Assembly: GCF_003955665.1 (NCBI RefSeq)
Contig: NZ_RXHU01000074.1
Location: 24,908 to 88,907 of the forward strand
Reading direction: 5' to 3'
Origin: Paenibacillus whitsoniae
Lineage (GTDB): Bacteria > Bacillota > Bacilli > Paenibacillales > NBRC-103111
DNA: 64,000 bases
Positions 8,331 to 15,513 of this stretch are shown here, piece by piece; the stretch's first letter is position 1, and each line of letters starts with the position of its first letter. Under the pieces are notes generated by a model. That model did no database searches. It had not been told where the DNA came from and saw only the letters and a program-made list of their open reading frames with translations. A program made the translations under genes and the position numbers.

Positions 8331-9947
8331 TCATGTACGATTTTCACATAGCCGCTCGTACACCTCTTGCACCATCCGCTCGATCGCATGCGCCGAATAC
8401 TCTCTCCACGGGTCCGACGATATCTGGTACACACGCCCTCTGCGCACCGCCTTGACATCCTGCCACACCTCGGTCGTGCGCAAATGCTCCCAATGATTGA
8501 GCGTCACGGACTCTTGACGGATGTTCAGCAAAATATGATCGGCGTCAAGCAGGGTCAGCTCCTCCAGCGAAATGCATTGATTGCTGCCGTACGCAGCTGC
8601 TCCAGTCGGCGCTTCCAGCGCCAAATCTGTGAATACGTCCCGCATCCCAATGGATGGGAATAGGAAGAAGCGGTCATTGAACAGGCTGACGATAAGCACG
8701 GTTTCGCCTTGGAGCACCTCGTGCAGACGCTCACGTACCAGCTGCAGCTTGTGGTTGTAGCGCTCCAGCCACACGCTCGCTTCTTCGGAAGCGCCAACGA
8801 TCCCGGCGATCGCCATCAGCTGATCCCGCCAATGATGCTCGTATAACGGCACCACGTGAACGGGTGCGAGCCGCGTGAGGCGCTCTTTTTCCAAAGGCTG
8901 CAGCTGATCGGTCGAAATGATGCAGTCCATCTGCGCCTGCTCCAGCACGTCCACATTGGCTTCCCAGTCCTCGTTGAAGCGGTAGCCGCTCAGGTGCAGC
9001 GGGATATCGTGACGGTACCTTGTGTAGTAGTACGCCGTCCATTTGGGGTGAAGCGGCGCGGCGTATGGCATAATTTTGAGCGCCAGCAGCTGTCCAAGCA
9101 CCGTCGCGCTGTAGGCGACGATTTTTTGCCTCCGGTTTTTCAGATACACCGTGGGGGAAACGCCGACTTCCTTTTTAAACATCCGGCTAAAATAAAACTC
9201 ATCATTATACCCGACCTGATAGGCAATATCCTTGAGTCGCACCCCTTCTTGGAGCATAAGCTGCTTGGCCCTATTGACGCGGACCTCGGTCAAGTAGTCG
9301 ATGGCGGTTTTGCCGTACGTTTTTTTGAAAAGAGAGACGTAGTACTTCGGAGAAATCTCCGCCATGCGGGCGAGCTGTTCGATCGTGATGCTCTCGGTGT
9401 AATGCGACGCCATGTAACTGCGGGTGCGGTCCATCGCGGCGCGGGAATCGTATTTGCCCTCATGCCGGGTGTGGTGGAGAATCCAGGACATAAGCTCTTG
9501 AAAATACGCCTGCCCCCGGAATCGCTCCAAAGCCATCTCGCTGCGGCTGCAGCTGCACAGGTGATCGGTTAGTTGAATCAGCATATTATTCCCTTTGATG
9601 CCGACCTCACCCTGCAGCGGAAAGGTGTGCCGGTCTTCCGCCACATCTTCATCCCACTGCACATCGAAGGTGATCAAGTACGCCTCCAGCTTCGTTCGCG
9701 GCTCCTGACTGAAGCCGATCGTTTGACCGGGTGAGACAAAACGCACAGCCTCGGGGTACAGCCGATGCGTGCTCAGATCGAGTGTTATGTGCCCCTCGCC
9801 CTGCCGAACCACGATGAGCCCATGCGCATATAAAAGCTGCGGCTTGAAATGCTCCTGTTGGAGCGCCCGCGCCGTTCGGAATTTGAGCCAAAGATGATCG
9901 AGACTCAGGAAAGCCTCCTCTTGCTTCTCGGTGAAAGTCACAGGCAA
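8331..9947 (-). CDS. AraC-family activator fused to a siderophore-binding-protein domain (Btr-like)
   Basis: 538 residues. An N-terminal cupin-like region (about 1-150) is followed by an AraC double helix-turn-helix (about 165-270, with SITIEQLARMAEISPKYYVSLFKK and VGYNDEFYFSRMFKKEVG) and then a C-terminal region (about 280-538) resembling a FeuA-like ferric-siderophore binding protein (CIISTDQLQPLEKERLTRLA, LLDADHILLNIRQ). This three-part layout is that of B. subtilis Btr, which senses bacillibactin and switches on feuABC. The start is TTG at 9947, with GGGAGGT eight bases upstream. It is expressed from its own promoter under the perfect Fur box at 9979-9993 and lies directly ahead of the receptor and permease genes, so it is their likely activator. 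Confidence 0.9.
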   Translation of the reverse strand: MPVTFTEKQEEAFLSLDHLWLKFRTARALQQEHFKPQLLYAHGLIVVRQGEGHITLDLSTHRLYPEAVRFVSPGQTIGFSQEPRTKLEAYLITFDVQWDEDVAEDRHTFPLQGEVGIKGNNMLIQLTDHLCSCSRSEMALERFRGQAYFQELMSWILHHTRHEGKYDSRAAMDRTRSYMASHYTESITIEQLARMAEISPKYYVSLFKKTYGKTAIDYLTEVRVNRAKQLMLQEGVRLKDIAYQVGYNDEFYFSRMFKKEVGVSPTVYLKNRRQKIVAYSATVLGQLLALKIMPYAAPLHPKWTAYYYTRYRHDIPLHLSGYRFNEDWEANVDVLEQAQMDCIISTDQLQPLEKERLTRLAPVHVVPLYEHHWRDQLMAIAGIVGASEEASVWLERYNHKLQLVRERLHEVLQGETVLIVSLFNDRFFLFPSIGMRDVFTDLALEAPTGAAAYGSNQCISLEELTLLDADHILLNIRQESVTLNHWEHLRTTEVWQDVKAVRRGRVYQISSDPWREYSAHAIERMVQEVYERLCENRT

Positions 9948-9978
9948 GGTGGTGAACCTCCCTCTCTTTTTATGAAAA

Positions 9979-9993
9979 TGATAATCATTATCA
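9979..9993 (-). promoter_or_regulatory. Perfect Fur box
   Basis: TGATAATCATTATCA is an exact 7-1-7 inverted repeat. It lies just downstream of the -10 box of the promoter at 10001-10029, over the predicted transcription start of the Btr-like regulator gene. This is the classical position for iron-dependent repression. Confidence 0.93.
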
Positions 9994-10000
9994 TTATAAA

Positions 10001-10029
10001 ATCTAACATAGACAAAGAAGACCTGTCAA
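10001..10029 (-). promoter_or_regulatory. Promoter of the Btr-like regulator gene
   Basis: On the minus strand there is a consensus -35 TTGACA (10029-10024), a 17-bp spacer and a -10 TTAGAT (10006-10001). The Fur box lies right behind it. Confidence 0.7.
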
Positions 10030-10035
10030 CAATTG

Positions 10036-10737
10036 TCAGGCCTTTAGTTGGGTCAGGATGGTTTCGGCCGTTACCTGCTCGGCGCCGTTCCAAACAGCTT
10101 GGGGCTTGCAGCAGACCGTGAAGCTGTAACCGAGATCGAGGGACGGCTCGCGGAGCTGCCAAGTGCCGCCTTCCACGTCGACGAAACCTAGACCGTCGCT
10201 TGAGATGGCAGGCACGACGGAAAAGCTGTGCAGCGGCAGCGACAAGCCTTTGCCGACGGCTTTGATGCAGCTTTCTTTGGCGGTCCACAGCTGAAAAAAG
10301 CGATGCTGCCGCTCTTCAGGGTGCGCCGGCTCCTCGAGGAACCGTACCTCCGCCTCGGTGAAAAACGAATGCGCGATTTTGGGATCGAACGGCGCGTGTT
10401 TTTCTACGTCGACACCGACGGGAAGCTCGTCTGTCAGACAGACGACCCAGCGGCCGGAGTGCGACACGTTGAAGTGCAAGCCGACATCCGTCGCCAGCTG
10501 CGGCTTGCCGTAGGCGTTCGTGACGAACGCAATGCTGCGGTTCGCGATGCCGAGCTGGTTGCACACAATGCTGCGCAGCAGCAGCTCCGCCCACAGCCCG
10601 CGCTGCCGGTCCTCCTCCCGGCGAAAACGCAGCAGCTTCGCGCGCTTCTCTTCGGTGAGAAACTGCCAGCCTGCATCCGATGCAGAAGCTGGCAGGGCGT
10701 CCACCGATAGCATCCATAGCTTCGCGATGGGAAGCAC
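10036..10737 (-). CDS. Sfp-type 4'-phosphopantetheinyl transferase
   Basis: 233 residues. It transfers phosphopantetheine from CoA to carrier proteins of peptide or polyketide synthases. It shows the family motifs NVSHSGRWVVCL, GVDVE (metal-binding Asp/Glu) and WTAKESCIKAVGKG, at Sfp-like spacing. No NRPS or PKS gene is in the window, so its partner lies elsewhere, plausibly a siderophore synthetase given the neighbours. The start is uncertain. The GTG at 10737 touches the ribosome site AAGGAGG, and the ATG at 10713 would remove the first beta strand (KLWML aligns with the KIYGI start of B. subtilis Sfp). A 9-bp hairpin ends at the ribosome site. Confidence 0.9.
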   Translation of the reverse strand: MLPIAKLWMLSVDALPASASDAGWQFLTEEKRAKLLRFRREEDRQRGLWAELLLRSIVCNQLGIANRSIAFVTNAYGKPQLATDVGLHFNVSHSGRWVVCLTDELPVGVDVEKHAPFDPKIAHSFFTEAEVRFLEEPAHPEERQHRFFQLWTAKESCIKAVGKGLSLPLHSFSVVPAISSDGLGFVDVEGGTWQLREPSLDLGYSFTVCCKPQAVWNGAEQVTAETILTQLKA

Positions 10738-10741
10738 CTCC

Positions 10742-10767
10742 TTGGGATAGATTGACCTCTATCCCAA
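10742..10767 (-). promoter_or_regulatory. Inverted repeat abutting the ribosome site of the PPTase gene
   Basis: TTGGGATAG and CTATCCCAA are exact 9-nt arms with an 8-nt spacer. In the minus-strand mRNA the 3' arm ends inside CCCAAGGAGG, so folding would place a stem against the Shine-Dalgarno sequence. It could equally be a protein operator. Confidence 0.5.
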
Positions 10768-10812
10768 TTCGTGCCCGAACCGTGGAATCCTGCTGAGGGG
10801 GAGTGGATGCAG

Positions 10813-11004
10813 TGAGGGGGCTTGGGCGAGAAAATAGCTTGGTTGGCCCGGGGAGTGGCTCAGGCGGGAAAGTAGCTTGATTGGCCCGGGAGTGACTTGG
10901 GCGTGAAAGTAGCTTGTTTTGTGTGGGGAGTGACTTAGGCGGCAAAGTAGCTTGTTTTGTGCGGGGAGTGGCTCAGGCGAGAAAGTAGCTTGTTCGGGCG
11001 CACT
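10813..11004. repeat. Five tandem ~38-bp repeats
   Basis: Units at about 10814-10852, 10853-10890, 10891-10928, 10929-10966 and 10967-11004 share the pattern agtgRcttaggcg.gaaagtagcttg followed by a variable G-rich end. The period of 38 is not a multiple of three, which argues against coding. Noncoding; function unknown. Confidence 0.75.
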
Positions 11005-11026
11005 CCCTCCCACTTCACGGCTGGCG

Positions 11027-11225
11027 GCGCTCGTTAAGAGGGGTTCACCACCCTTATTTGGCCGGATTTGACGATCTGCATGGAAATAAGAGGGGCTAAC
11101 CACCTCTATTTTCAGCGAATCCCCGTTTTTTCAGGCCCACAGCGCTCGTTAAGAGGGGTTCACCACCCTTATTGGGCCGGATTTGCCGATTTGCATGGAA
11201 ATAAGAGGGGTTTACCACCTCTATT
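11027..11225. repeat. Two 84-bp direct repeats, each with two hairpins
   Basis: 11027-11110 and 11142-11225 are 84 bp each with five differences, offset by 115 bp. Each holds an AAGAGGGGTTCACCACCCTT hairpin and an AATAAGAGG...CCTCTATT hairpin. They look like copies of an intergenic repeat element. Nothing else is seen in 11005-11310. Confidence 0.75.
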
Positions 11226-11311
11226 GCGCTAGGGTTCACGCCGGTTCCGGCTATCTCCAGGCCGAAGCTGCAGCAAGGGCACCGGCGCCTCCGTTAGGCC
11301 CGCGGCACGCC

Positions 11312-11342
11312 AAAAAGCCGCTCCCACACCCAGGAGCGGCTT
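11312..11342 (-). terminator. Terminator of the serine hydrolase gene
   Basis: GCCGCTCC and GGAGCGGC form an 8-bp stem with an 8-nt loop. On the minus strand it is followed by TTTTT. The stop of the hydrolase gene is 11 bp upstream. Confidence 0.85.
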
Positions 11343-11352
11343 CCATGCGCTT

Positions 11353-12477
11353 TTACTCGCCTGCTTCAAAAAAACGAATCGCACGCTCTAGCTGCGCGCT
11401 GGCCTCGCTGTTCGGCGACAGCGGCTTGTTGCCGCGGATGGCCTGCACGACGTGGTTCAGCAAGTTTTCCGGCATGTCTACATCGGCGGAATTTGCTGTC
11501 ATCGCGACGACCAGTTCCAGGTCCGGCACGTAGAAGATGCGGCGCCCGCCCGAGCCCGACGCATAATGCACGTCTATCGGCTTGCGGCTGCCTCTCACCA
11601 GGCCAGGCGCCAGCGGCTTGGACCACCAATAGTACCCGTAACCGCCTTGGGTGCCGTTGCTATAATTGAGGAACACCCGCTTCGTTACCGCGGTGCGAAT
11701 CCAGGCCTCGGGAACGATCGTCTGACCGGCCCACTGGCCATTTTTCAAAAACAGGTACCCCAGCTTCGCCATATCGCCCAGCGTCAAAGCAAGCGCCCAG
11801 GCACCGATCGTCCGCCCTTGCGGATCGTCATTCCAGCTGACCTGCGTGATGCCCAGCGGTTGGAAGAGCCGCTTTTTCGCAAAGTCCAACATGCTCTCCC
11901 CGGTCGCCAACTGCAGAACAACCGAGATCAGATGCGCATCCCCGTTGCTGTAGTTAAACACGTTCCCCGGCTCATGCAGCCCCGGCCGATTCAAAATATA
12001 GTCCACCCAATTGTCCGAATGCATCATCTCGGTGGAGGATTGTTCATTCACGTTATCCCAGTCAAGCCCTGAGGTCATGTTCAGGAGGTGTTTCAAACGA
12101 ATCTTGGATTTGAGCGGGTCCTGCTCCAGTTGCGGGAAGAAGGATGCGAGCCGTTGTTCCGGGCTTTTCAAATGGCCTTCCGCCAGCGCGATGCCGAACA
12201 GTGCGGACACGATGCTTTTGGTGACAGACTTCATATCCTGTACAGCATGCGCACTAACATGAGACTCATAAGCCTCCGCGACTAGCACGCCGTTCCGAAC
12301 CACCGCTACGCTATGCACGCCTTGGTTGTGAAACACTTCAAAAGTTTTGGCGAGTGTTGCTGAGAATAGACCTTGTGCCTCAGGCGTTGATGACGGCCAT
12401 CCGTTCGTTGGCCAGTCGATAGATGGATGTGCCGTTCCGTTCCCATTTCTGCTGGCTGGCTTTATTGTTAGTGTCAA
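11353..12477 (-). CDS. Serine hydrolase of the beta-lactamase/penicillin-binding-protein fold
   Basis: 374 residues. The class C beta-lactamase-like fold is shown by the nucleophile motif SVTK (Ser84 to Lys87), the YSN triad in VFNYSNGDAH and a C-terminal GSGGRR in place of the usual KTG. No signal peptide is visible, so it is probably a cytoplasmic esterase or peptidase-like enzyme rather than a resistance enzyme. The substrate cannot be named. The start is TTG at 12477 with GGAAAGG about 10 bases upstream; an overlapping ATG is out of frame. Single-gene unit with its own terminator. Confidence 0.82.
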   Translation of the reverse strand: MTLTIKPASRNGNGTAHPSIDWPTNGWPSSTPEAQGLFSATLAKTFEVFHNQGVHSVAVVRNGVLVAEAYESHVSAHAVQDMKSVTKSIVSALFGIALAEGHLKSPEQRLASFFPQLEQDPLKSKIRLKHLLNMTSGLDWDNVNEQSSTEMMHSDNWVDYILNRPGLHEPGNVFNYSNGDAHLISVVLQLATGESMLDFAKKRLFQPLGITQVSWNDDPQGRTIGAWALALTLGDMAKLGYLFLKNGQWAGQTIVPEAWIRTAVTKRVFLNYSNGTQGGYGYYWWSKPLAPGLVRGSRKPIDVHYASGSGGRRIFYVPDLELVVAMTANSADVDMPENLLNHVVQAIRGNKPLSPNSEASAQLERAIRFFEAGE

Positions 12478-12621
12478 CGCTCATCGACCTTTCCGGCTAA
12501 GTTTTTACTTGTCGCATGAATTGTACATGACATTTGTGAAGCAAATATGCCGCAAACCTTAATAAAACCTTAAAATTAACTGAACATTGGCTGAAATCCC
12601 GAATGGGAACCGCTCTTATGG

Positions 12622-12627
12622 TACAAT
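12622..12627 (+). promoter_or_regulatory. Extended -10 promoter for the P-loop kinase gene
   Basis: TATGGTACAAT contains a TG-N-TACAAT extended -10; no clear -35 is seen. Transcription would start near 12634, which supports the start codon at 12659 over an earlier in-frame start at 12587. Confidence 0.5.
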
Positions 12628-12658
12628 GGAAGAAATTTTTTTGAACCGGGGGATTGAG

Positions 12659-13261
12659 ATGCGGAAACTGCTATTTTTCATCGGGCCTGCGGGTGCAGGC
12701 AAAACGACCCTCGCAGCCGCTTGGGCGCGGCGCTATGGCGGGGCTTTTTTGGACATGGATACGTTACTGCGCCCTGCAGCCGAAGCCATCATGACACTTG
12801 CGGGGCAAGACCCGACCGACCGGGACTCCCCTTTTTATAAAAAACACTGCCGGGATCTCGGCTACCGGATCACGATGGACGCCGCGCTGGAGAACCTGAA
12901 GCTTGGCCTGGATGCGCTGGTGATTGGGCCTTTTACCCGGGAATCCGAAGACCGGCTGTGGCTGGAGCGCGAATTGGCGCGAATCGGGGCAGACACGGAA
13001 AGTGTGCAAGTGCGCGTGCTTTTTGTGCATTTGCCAGACGAGGCGGCCTATTATGAACGGATTCGGGCCAGAGGCTCGGCGCTGGATGTGTGGAAGCTGG
13101 ACAATTGGGCGCAGTTTCGCCCGTCGCTTGCACACCGAACGATCAAATGGGAGCTCGACCCCGCCCATGTCTGCTATTGGGATAATTCGGCGCCTTTGTC
13201 GGAGGAGCGACTTGCGGAGCTGGCAGCTTTTATCCTGGGCGAAGAGCCTTCGGGTCTGTAG
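12659..13261 (+). CDS. P-loop nucleotide kinase-like ATPase
   Basis: 200 residues from the ATG at 12659, with GGGGGA before it. The Walker A motif GPAGAGKTT (residues 9-17) lies right at the N-terminus, followed by DMD, as in small-molecule kinases of the AAA/shikimate-kinase-like group. Near the C-terminus, ERIRARGSALDVWKL looks like a lid with arginines. Cytosolic phosphotransferase; the substrate is not recognisable. It stands alone, convergent with the immunity-like gene. Confidence 0.75.
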   Translation: MRKLLFFIGPAGAGKTTLAAAWARRYGGAFLDMDTLLRPAAEAIMTLAGQDPTDRDSPFYKKHCRDLGYRITMDAALENLKLGLDALVIGPFTRESEDRLWLERELARIGADTESVQVRVLFVHLPDEAAYYERIRARGSALDVWKLDNWAQFRPSLAHRTIKWELDPAHVCYWDNSAPLSEERLAELAAFILGEEPSGL

Positions 13262-13305
13262 AATGAAACGTGGAACCTTTGAAATGAAGCGACGGCAAAA
13301 AAAGA

Positions 13306-13341
13306 AAACCACAAGCGAGAGGTTAGTTTCGTTTGTGGTTT
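13306..13341. terminator. Terminator between convergent genes
   Basis: AAACCACAAGCGA pairs with TCGTTTGTGGTTT around a short loop. A-rich and T-rich flanks on the two sides allow use from both directions. Confidence 0.8.
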
Positions 13342-13348
13342 CTCGTCT

Positions 13349-13687
13349 TTATTTTAATTCAAAAAATAATACATCAGCTATAATTGTAAGAATCGCAACG
13401 TCTCCCTCATATAGAACAACGAACTTTACCCCACCTATGATGGGTTCGGTCGTGAGAATGTCATTATAATTTGGCACAAAATTCTCCGGGTCTATCTTAA
13501 ATGATTTCACCCTTTGAAAATTTAGTTTAACATCAACCATCTCTGGCTCATTTTCAGTGTATCCGGCCTGTTTCCAATTGCACAACTCTAGTTCTAAAGT
13601 CAGCTTGCCTTCAACAATTGAAAATACATATCCCTTAACTAAACTGTCATGAAGTTGATAATTCTCAATAAATTCTTTGGTTTTCAT
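13349..13687 (-). CDS. Immunity-like small acidic protein downstream of a toxin-like gene
   Basis: 112 residues from the ATG at 13687, which follows GAAGGG by ten bases; earlier in-frame starts lie inside the previous gene. No family is recognised with certainty. It is acidic, soluble and has no signal peptide, starting MKTKEFIENYQLHDSLV and rich in beta-strand patterns. It lies 1 bp after the toxin-like reading frame, so translation is probably coupled. Position, size and charge are those of an immunity protein for a secreted polymorphic toxin; that role is inferred. Confidence 0.6.
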   Translation of the reverse strand: MKTKEFIENYQLHDSLVKGYVFSIVEGKLTLELELCNWKQAGYTENEPEMVDVKLNFQRVKSFKIDPENFVPNYNDILTTEPIIGGVKFVVLYEGDVAILTIIADVLFFELK

Positions 13688-13688
13688 A

Positions 13689-14067
13689 TCATTCAGACCC
13701 TTCATTTGGCAGTACATGGGATGGCTTCGAACCTTTAACTACTGGGTTACCATTCTTATCTAAATAGTAATCTAGTCTACCCGTTTTATTTGGATTATCA
13801 ATGTGATAATGATCCTTGCCCTCAAATCCCGGTGCCCCTTCTTTACCAGGGTCAAACCTAACTCCGCTCGTCATCCTCCATCCAGACCATATGCTCTCCG
13901 GAAACATAGGCTCGTGCATCTGGCCCTTCTACAGAGCTTGGCTCATCGCTAGCCTTGTAGTACACTTCCCCTAACGCATGGGCTGGAAAAGCCATAAAGC
14001 TCATCCAGGCTATCGACATGACTAACATAATTTTTAATAACGGCTGATGTAACGTTTTATTTCCCAT
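13689..14067 (-). pseudogene. Secreted polymorphic-toxin-like protein split by a frameshift
   Basis: Two overlapping frames together make one plausible gene. Frame 1 (14067-13858) starts MGNKTLHQ with a signal peptide ending near PAHALGE and stops after DDERS. Frame 2 (13919-13689) carries a domain with SGVRFDPGKEGAPGFEGKD, HYHIDNPN and YYLDKNGNPV, a pattern I associate with C-terminal nuclease-like domains of polymorphic toxins (from memory, no exact family claimed). A one-base indel near 13915-13925 would join them into about 125 residues. Ribosome site AAAGGAAAG precedes the ATG. The c-di-GMP riboswitch lies in the leader and the immunity-like gene follows. It could be a true pseudogene, a sequencing error, or recoded. 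Confidence 0.6.
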
Positions 14068-14135
14068 GTGTTCTTCTTTCCTTTCTTAAGCCTCCGGCTT
14101 TCCCCATCTGAATCGCATTTTTTGGCAACAAAAAA

Positions 14136-14240
14136 ACAAGCCCCTATAGGTAACCCGGCGATCGTCTCATGAAGGTGCGCCTCATGACTTAGACCCGTGG
14201 CTTTGCGTCTCCGCCTTTCGACGGATTTGCCTTTGTTCAT
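14136..14240 (-). ncRNA. Cyclic-di-GMP-I (GEMM-I) riboswitch
   Basis: On the minus strand, the conserved core GACGCAAAGCCACGGGTC is at 14209-14192. It is preceded by AAAGGCAAATCC and a GAAA-capped stem (CCGTC/GGCGG), then an extended P3 stem (TCATGAGG/CCTTCATGA), and ends with GCCGGGTTACCTATAGG, the tetraloop-receptor side. These match the GEMM-I aptamer (Vc2-like). It is followed by TTTTTTT at 14137-14131. GGCTTG before that T-run could pair with CAAAGCC of the core as a terminator stem, which would make it an ON switch (inference). It controls the secreted toxin-like gene starting at 14067. Confidence 0.93.
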
Positions 14241-14369
14241 TATTGCTTGTTCCTAGGCGATTCTACTTATTCGTGCTAGTCTGATAGACCTTACATTTCC
14301 CTATATTAATCCACGAAATTCCATTTTCCAACAATTTTCAGCATAAAAAAGGAAGGTAGGTATCAGAAA

Positions 14370-14406
14370 CAGCCCTCTCCGGTCGCTTGACCAGCTAGCT
14401 GGGCTG
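14370..14406. other. Unassigned hairpin upstream of the ArsR-type gene
   Basis: CAGCCC (14370-14375) pairs with GGGCTG (14401-14406), enclosing a small GGTCGCTTGACC stem and AGCTAGCT. It has no strong T-run on either side. It lies between the riboswitch unit and the promoter at 14440. Confidence 0.4.
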
Positions 14407-14439
14407 AGCCCCGAAACAATCAATTAGAAAACATTTGAA

Positions 14440-14468
14440 TTGTTTAATTAATTAAATGGTTATACAAT
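14440..14468 (+). promoter_or_regulatory. Promoter with internal palindrome for the ArsR-type regulator
   Basis: The -35 TTGTTT (14440-14445), 17-bp spacer and -10 TACAAT (14463-14468) fit sigma-A. The perfect 14-bp palindrome TTTAATTAATTAAA (14443-14456) lies between the two boxes. This suits repression by the gene's own winged-helix product. Confidence 0.65.
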
Positions 14469-14507
14469 AGAACTATCTAACTTCACGGAATGAGGTCTGC
14501 ACCCCTA

Positions 14508-15416
14508 ATGCAAATTGACGTCTCTACGAAAAATATGGCGTTTCTCGAATGCTTTTCCTCGGAAACGCGCGTGAAAATGATTGAACTCCTGAGCGAGGAG
14601 CCGCTCAATATCAAGCAGCTGTCCCAGCGTCTCGACATTTCGTCGGCGATCGTGACGAAGCACGTGCAAAAGCTGGAGCAAGCGGGCATCCTCCGCGCCG
14701 AGAATGTGACCGGCATCCGCGGCACGCAAAAGATTTGCTACCTGCAAATGGACCAAGCTGTGCTGCAATTCCGCGCGAAAAAGGCCCATGAGCTGCCTAC
14801 GACGTCCATCGCCATCCCCGTGGGCCAATACGCCGCGTACGATGTGCAGCCGACCTGCGGCCTGGCATCGGCCTCGCAGTTGATCGGCGTGCTGGACGAT
14901 CCGCGGTATTTTGCCGATCCGCAGCATGTGCAGGCAGGCATTCTCTGGTTCGGGAGCGGTTATGTGGAATACCGCATCCCGAACTTCCTGCACAGCAACC
15001 AGCGCCTCCGCTCCCTCGAAATTTCGTTCGAAATTTGCTCCGAGGCGCCGGGGTTTAACGAGAATTGGCCTTCGGACATCTCGTTTTCTTTGAACGACAA
15101 GCCGGTGGGCATGTGGACGTGCCCCGGCGATTTCGGCAAGCAGCGCGGCGTGCTGACGCCGGAGTGGTGGGGCGCCGGCAACACGCAGCACGGCCTGCTC
15201 AAGATCATCACCGTGAACAGCCAAGGCTCGTTCCTCGACGGCACACCCCTGTCCTCCTTCACGACGGAGGACCTCGCGATGTCCTTCTCGCAGGACATCC
15301 GCTTCCGCATTGCCTCGCCGGCAACCGCCGACAATCCAGGGGGCGTTACCCTCTTCGGCAAGGCGTTCGGCAACTACGCGCAGGACATCGTCGTGACAAT
15401 GTATGCTGAGAAGTAA
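14508..15416 (+). CDS. ArsR-type winged-helix regulator with large C-terminal sensor domain
   Basis: 302 residues from the ATG at 14508, with GAGGT upstream; an in-frame ATG at 14490 has a poorer site. Residues ~10-80 form an ArsR helix-turn-helix (ETRVKMIELLSEEPLNIKQL, SSAIVTKHVQKLEQAGILR). The remaining ~210 residues are beta-rich and Trp/Phe/Gly-rich (GSGYVEYRIPNFL, NDKPVGMWTCPGDFG, PEWWGAG), which suggests a jelly-roll-like carbohydrate- or small-ligand-sensing domain; this is inferred. No metal-binding Cys cluster is seen. A palindrome in its promoter suggests autoregulation. Confidence 0.8.
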   Translation: MQIDVSTKNMAFLECFSSETRVKMIELLSEEPLNIKQLSQRLDISSAIVTKHVQKLEQAGILRAENVTGIRGTQKICYLQMDQAVLQFRAKKAHELPTTSIAIPVGQYAAYDVQPTCGLASASQLIGVLDDPRYFADPQHVQAGILWFGSGYVEYRIPNFLHSNQRLRSLEISFEICSEAPGFNENWPSDISFSLNDKPVGMWTCPGDFGKQRGVLTPEWWGAGNTQHGLLKIITVNSQGSFLDGTPLSSFTTEDLAMSFSQDIRFRIASPATADNPGGVTLFGKAFGNYAQDIVVTMYAEK

Positions 15417-15513
15417 ATCGCTTTACAATTCAAATTGCAAAGTGACAAAAATCCAATGCTGATTCACCCCGAGCAAATAGAATCAGCCGAGGTCGCAGAT
15501 GGCCGGGAGAAAA

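Noticed and set aside
10813..11004. Possible CRISPR array
   Set aside because: Units are contiguous 38-bp tandem copies with no unique spacers of constant length, and no cas gene is near.
10759..11103. 114-residue minus-strand frame with repeated KLLSRLSHSP-like units
   Set aside because: The underlying 38-bp repeat is not a multiple of three, so the protein-like repetition does not stay in phase; no ribosome site.
14034..14240. 68-residue minus-strand frame starting MNKGKSVERRRR
   Set aside because: It reads straight through the c-di-GMP riboswitch aptamer, and its composition comes from structured RNA.
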